Positions 4,869-6,987 of a stretch of 6,987 bases of DNA are shown here, one piece after another. Within the stretch, counting starts at the first letter, position 1. Each line of letters starts with the position of its first letter. A model generated the notes under the pieces. That model saw nothing but the letters and a program-made list of their open reading frames with translations, searched no databases and was not told the DNA's origin. Position numbers and translations under genes: made by a program. The DNA lies in assembly GCA_964544105.1 (NCBI GenBank), contig CAZIZQ010000038.1, positions 1 through 6,987 on the forward strand, read 5' to 3'. The stretch comes from GCA-016432345 sp964544105. GTDB taxonomy: Bacteria; Patescibacteriota; Microgenomatia; Levybacterales; UBA12049.

Positions 4869-6068
4869 ATGACACAACCTGCGGAAACTGGTCGAGGAAG
4901 AAAAGATCAACCACCAGCATTTGTTACCCAGATACTGGAAGAAAGAGAAAGTGCAGAAAGAATATTTGAAGGTAAAACTGCTCTGGTAATAGGCGCCACT
5001 CGAGACATTGGCGCTGGTATTGCTCTTGGTTTTGCCATTCATGGAGCATCGGTAATTGGCGTCCATCGCGACGCAGGAAAAGACGCGCGGGCTCAACCAG
5101 TGATTGATGCTATTAACTCGTGCGGTGGACTTACGGATTTTCCCCTTTGCGACATAAATAATGCAGAGGATCGAACCAGACTGCAACAAACAATAGAGGA
5201 AAAATTTGGCGGACAGTTGGACTTTTTTGTTCTTAACGCCTCTGTTGGACCAACACTAAAAAAGGAGGCAGTCGTGGCGCTCGCTTTGGAGCTGCTTCCT
5301 GTTATGAAACAGGAAGGAAAAGTTTTCTTGCTGCAAAGCACGCCAGCCCATTTTAGCAGACAAATAGAAGCTTTGGGTCAAATGCCAAAATTGTATGAAG
5401 ATGTGGCAGAGGAAAAATACCAACTGTGGCAAGATTTACTTTCCCAAAAATCAATGTTTGACAAGTATCAAGTAACTTTTATCAACATGTGCGCTCCGTT
5501 TGTTCCAGAAACATGGAATGGCAAAAGATTTATAGATAGAGATCCAACATTTGAAGAGAAAAACAACATGCTATCGGATGCGCTCGGTCTTCCTCACACA
5601 GTAAGTATAAAAACAATCTCCCAAAAAGCAACTGAACTAGCAACGCGTGATGATTTACCTTTTGGCTATGTCGAACTATTCGACGATAATGTGTATGATG
5701 CCCAATCATTACTTAAACCATGGTACCCTGATGATGATATCTTAATTGAAACAGTAATTAAAAAAACAGGACGCACGTATGATAATTATGAAGAGCACAA
5801 AGCATGGGAAGGAAGACTTGTCTTAACACCGCAGAATTTAGAAAATGGTAGTCTCGCTAAAGATTTCATAAGAAAAGCAACCGTGCAAACACTAGTTGCC
5901 GCCGCAGTCCTTCAAGGCATTGATGCAAAAAGCGTATCGCTAGATTTTATAGATCACTCGTCTTTGCGCGGACAATTTAAAACTGGTGATGTCATATCTA
6001 TTAGTGTCATCATAACCGAAGAAACCAATGGTCATGTAGTAGGAGAAACAGCCGCATTTAGAATCTAA
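4869..6068 (+). CDS. SDR-family oxidoreductase with C-terminal hotdog-like domain
   Basis: The 399-residue protein has two parts. After a polar N-terminus (1-34), residues 35-215 form a Rossmann SDR domain: TALVIGATRDIGAGIALGFA (the GASRGIG-type loop with I41 and D46 substituted), CDINN (94-98), VLNASVG (121-127, in place of NNAG), VFLLQS with S157 at the catalytic serine position, and NMCAPFVPET (206-215, like VNxxxPGxxxT). The usual YxxxK is missing; instead Y176 and K183 show Y-x6-K, the spacing of FabI-type enoyl-ACP reductases. Residues from about 318 to 399 end SVSLDFIDHSSLRGQFKTGD and VISISVIITEETNG, much like the last strands of FabZ/hotdog dehydratases, but the GHFPG histidine and the glutamate helix are not evident. 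It could act on acyl-ACP or acyl-CoA, or be a diverged polyketide-type enzyme; the substrate is unknown. Its own strong promoter drives it away from rpsB. Confidence 0.75.
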   Translation: MTQPAETGRGRKDQPPAFVTQILEERESAERIFEGKTALVIGATRDIGAGIALGFAIHGASVIGVHRDAGKDARAQPVIDAINSCGGLTDFPLCDINNAEDRTRLQQTIEEKFGGQLDFFVLNASVGPTLKKEAVVALALELLPVMKQEGKVFLLQSTPAHFSRQIEALGQMPKLYEDVAEEKYQLWQDLLSQKSMFDKYQVTFINMCAPFVPETWNGKRFIDRDPTFEEKNNMLSDALGLPHTVSIKTISQKATELATRDDLPFGYVELFDDNVYDAQSLLKPWYPDDDILIETVIKKTGRTYDNYEEHKAWEGRLVLTPQNLENGSLAKDFIRKATVQTLVAAAVLQGIDAKSVSLDFIDHSSLRGQFKTGDVISISVIITEETNGHVVGETAAFRI

Positions 6069-6078
6069 AAAACTTTTA

Positions 6079-6087
6079 TGGTATGCT
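6079..6087 (+). promoter_or_regulatory. Possible extended -10 before the 69-residue gene
   Basis: TGGTATGCT (TG, one base, TATGCT) ends 8 bases before the ATG at 6096. The gap from the SDR stop is only 27 bases and no Shine-Dalgarno is seen, so a separate leaderless start is possible, although read-through from upstream is also likely. Confidence 0.35.
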
Positions 6088-6095
6088 GATTCAAC

Positions 6096-6305
6096 ATGAA
6101 AAAACTGCTAACAAATGCCCAACTGGACAAACTTTCCGATCTTTCGTTGGGGTTGGGACAATTATTTTTCGCTTCAACAGTTATTCCTTATATTATTCCA
6201 ATCCCAGCTATTGACAGACCTCCACAAACTGTACTACTATTTGGATTAAGATTCGCCATAGTATTTTGGATATTCGCGATTTGGATTGTTAGAAAAGTTA
6301 AATAA
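6096..6305 (+). CDS. Small membrane protein, 69 residues, two predicted helices
   Basis: A short charged N-terminus (MKKLLTNAQLDKLSDLS) leads to a first hydrophobic segment at about 18-37 (LGLGQLFFASTVIPYIIPIP), a turn IDRPPQ, and a second at 46-65 (VLLFGLRFAIVFWIFAIWIV) ending RKVK. By the positive-inside rule both ends face the cytoplasm. The layout recalls the small two-helix proteins with 'L..LFFAS.V.P' in the first helix that are common beside other genes in CPR and Bacteroidetes; I cannot assign a family. It starts 27 bases after the SDR-hotdog stop, and a 34-residue membrane protein starts 2 bases after it, so the three may share a transcript. No catalytic residues are visible. Confidence 0.75.
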   Translation: MKKLLTNAQLDKLSDLSLGLGQLFFASTVIPYIIPIPAIDRPPQTVLLFGLRFAIVFWIFAIWIVRKVK

Positions 6306-6307
6306 AT

Positions 6308-6412
6308 ATGGAATTCAGTCAAACAACTATTGGGTACTTACTTTTTTATTTAACAGGTGGCGTGCTGCTCATTGCCATGATTCTCCTCTACATGGCTACG
6401 AAGAAACGGTAG
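6308..6412 (+). CDS. Very small single-helix membrane protein, 34 residues
   Basis: ATG 6308 to TAG 6410-6412. The product begins MEFSQTTIGYLLFYL, continues TGGVLLIAMILLYMATKKR and is one transmembrane helix (about 8-29) with a basic end. It starts 2 bases after the stop of the 69-residue membrane gene, which suggests coupled translation and a partner role, for example as a subunit or regulator. The spacing, hydrophobic pattern and KKR end make a chance frame less likely, but the length is small. Its stop lies 4 bases from the glyA stop on the other strand, so there is no room for a terminator between them. Confidence 0.6.
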   Translation: MEFSQTTIGYLLFYLTGGVLLIAMILLYMATKKR

Positions 6413-6416
6413 AAAT

Positions 6417-6987
6417 TTACGGAACGGGGAATTTGACGCAGAAAGTTTTTATTTCTTTGGCAATTGCGAGAAGTTTTTTATTTTTGACTACTTCTTTCCT
6501 AAACTTTTGTAAGATTTCAGACCTTCCTTCTTTATCCATAGGCAATGTGTAACCCTTTACCTCGTCTATTGCCCTAACAATCCAACCAGCCACTTTTACC
6601 ATATCTTTTTCTTTCATTCCCCTAGTTGTCAATGCAGGTGTTCCCATTCGAATACCGGATGTGTAAAAAGGAGGCATTGGATCATAAGGTACAAGATTGT
6701 AGTTTAGTACAACTCCGGCAACTTCCAAAGCTTCTGCAGCAATTTTTCCACTGATTTTTTGTTTTTGTAAATCAACAAGTACTAAATGATTATCTGTTCC
6801 GCCGGAAACAACCTCTAAACCCCGTTTTGTCAATTCATCAGCAAGTTTCTTGGCATTGGCAACAATTTGTGCAGCGTATTTTTTAAATTTAGGCGTACTT
6901 GCTTCTTTAAGCGCCACTGCAATTGCTGCGGTTTGATTGTCGTGTGGGCCCCCTTGCATGCCGGGAAAAACATTGGTGTTGATTCTT
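6417..6987 (-). CDS. glyA: Serine hydroxymethyltransferase, C-terminal part
   Basis: PLP enzyme that converts serine and tetrahydrofolate to glycine and 5,10-methylene-THF, the main source of one-carbon units. The gene enters from the right edge; about 189 C-terminal residues are present, reading RINTNVFPGMQGGPHDNQTA at the edge. The frame is open through the edge, so the Met within PGMQGGP is not the start. Family marks include the NxxVFPGxQGGP loop, GTDNHLVLVDL, the LNYNLVPYDPMPPFYTSGIRMG segment with the substrate-carboxylate arginine in SGIRMGTPALTTRGM, and the end helix region. The PLP lysine motif (TTTTHK) would be just outside the window. The C-terminus ends FCVKFPVP. It converges with the 34-residue membrane gene; no terminator hairpin is seen after its stop. 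Confidence 0.95.
   Translation of the reverse strand, partial: RINTNVFPGMQGGPHDNQTAAIAVALKEASTPKFKKYAAQIVANAKKLADELTKRGLEVVSGGTDNHLVLVDLQKQKISGKIAAEALEVAGVVLNYNLVPYDPMPPFYTSGIRMGTPALTTRGMKEKDMVKVAGWIVRAIDEVKGYTLPMDKEGRSEILQKFRKEVVKNKKLLAIAKEIKTFCVKFPVP

Noticed and set aside
4818..5189. 123-codon minus-strand open frame overlapping the SDR-hotdog start
   Set aside because: It lies opposite a well-supported gene and its promoter, has a low-complexity Ser/Phe/Cys-rich translation and no family resemblance.
6286..6552. 88-codon plus-strand frame across the 34-residue gene and glyA
   Set aside because: It overlaps the real glyA frame on the other strand and reads Cys/His/Trp-rich sequence without family resemblance.

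Overview
The window looks like a piece of a small, AT-rich genome of the Candidate Phyla Radiation (Patescibacteria). Microgenomates-like is my best guess, from gene content and style only. The basis is a short EF-Ts, an S2 with a lysine-rich tail, rpsB-tsf and frr-rseP neighbourhoods without the usual pyrH, uppS and cdsA, many small dispersed repeats, small unidentified genes, and TAA as the main stop. UGA does not appear as a sense codon in the genes read, so the UGA-glycine CPR lineages are unlikely. A run of Ns inside tsf shows that this is a draft scaffold.

Layout, left to right. On the minus strand: the first 38 codons of a Bro-N-type protein (cut by the left edge), the site-2 protease rseP, ribosome recycling factor frr (its stop overlaps the rseP start in TAATG), a NYN-domain nuclease-like protein, an unidentified 157-residue protein, EF-Ts (tsf, interrupted by the N gap) and ribosomal protein S2 (rpsB). 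A 359-base divergent intergenic region rich in inverted repeats follows. On the plus strand: a 399-residue protein that reads as an SDR domain joined to a C-terminal hotdog-like domain, then two small membrane proteins of 69 and 34 residues. On the minus strand at the right edge is the C-terminal part of serine hydroxymethyltransferase (glyA), tail to tail with the 34-residue gene and only 4 bases away.

The core of the window is translation: S2, EF-Ts and RRF, with the membrane protease RseP coupled to RRF. The SDR-hotdog protein and its membrane-protein neighbours form a separate plus-strand group of unknown purpose.

Two themes stand out. First, five genes have a -10-like hexamer ending 6 to 8 bases before the start codon, clearest at the SDR gene (TTGACA, 17-base spacer, TAAAAT, 6 bases, ATG). 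This points to leaderless transcription, whereas the gene after tsf has a good Shine-Dalgarno. Second, several small repeats have settled in and around housekeeping genes: a 7-bp tandem repeat inside the rseP frame, a GC-rich element inside the rpsB tail with a diverged relative in the rpsB leader, a 62-bp double-hairpin element between rpsB and tsf, and a 22-bp perfect palindrome between the NYN gene and frr. I found no CRISPR array, tRNA, rRNA or transposase gene.
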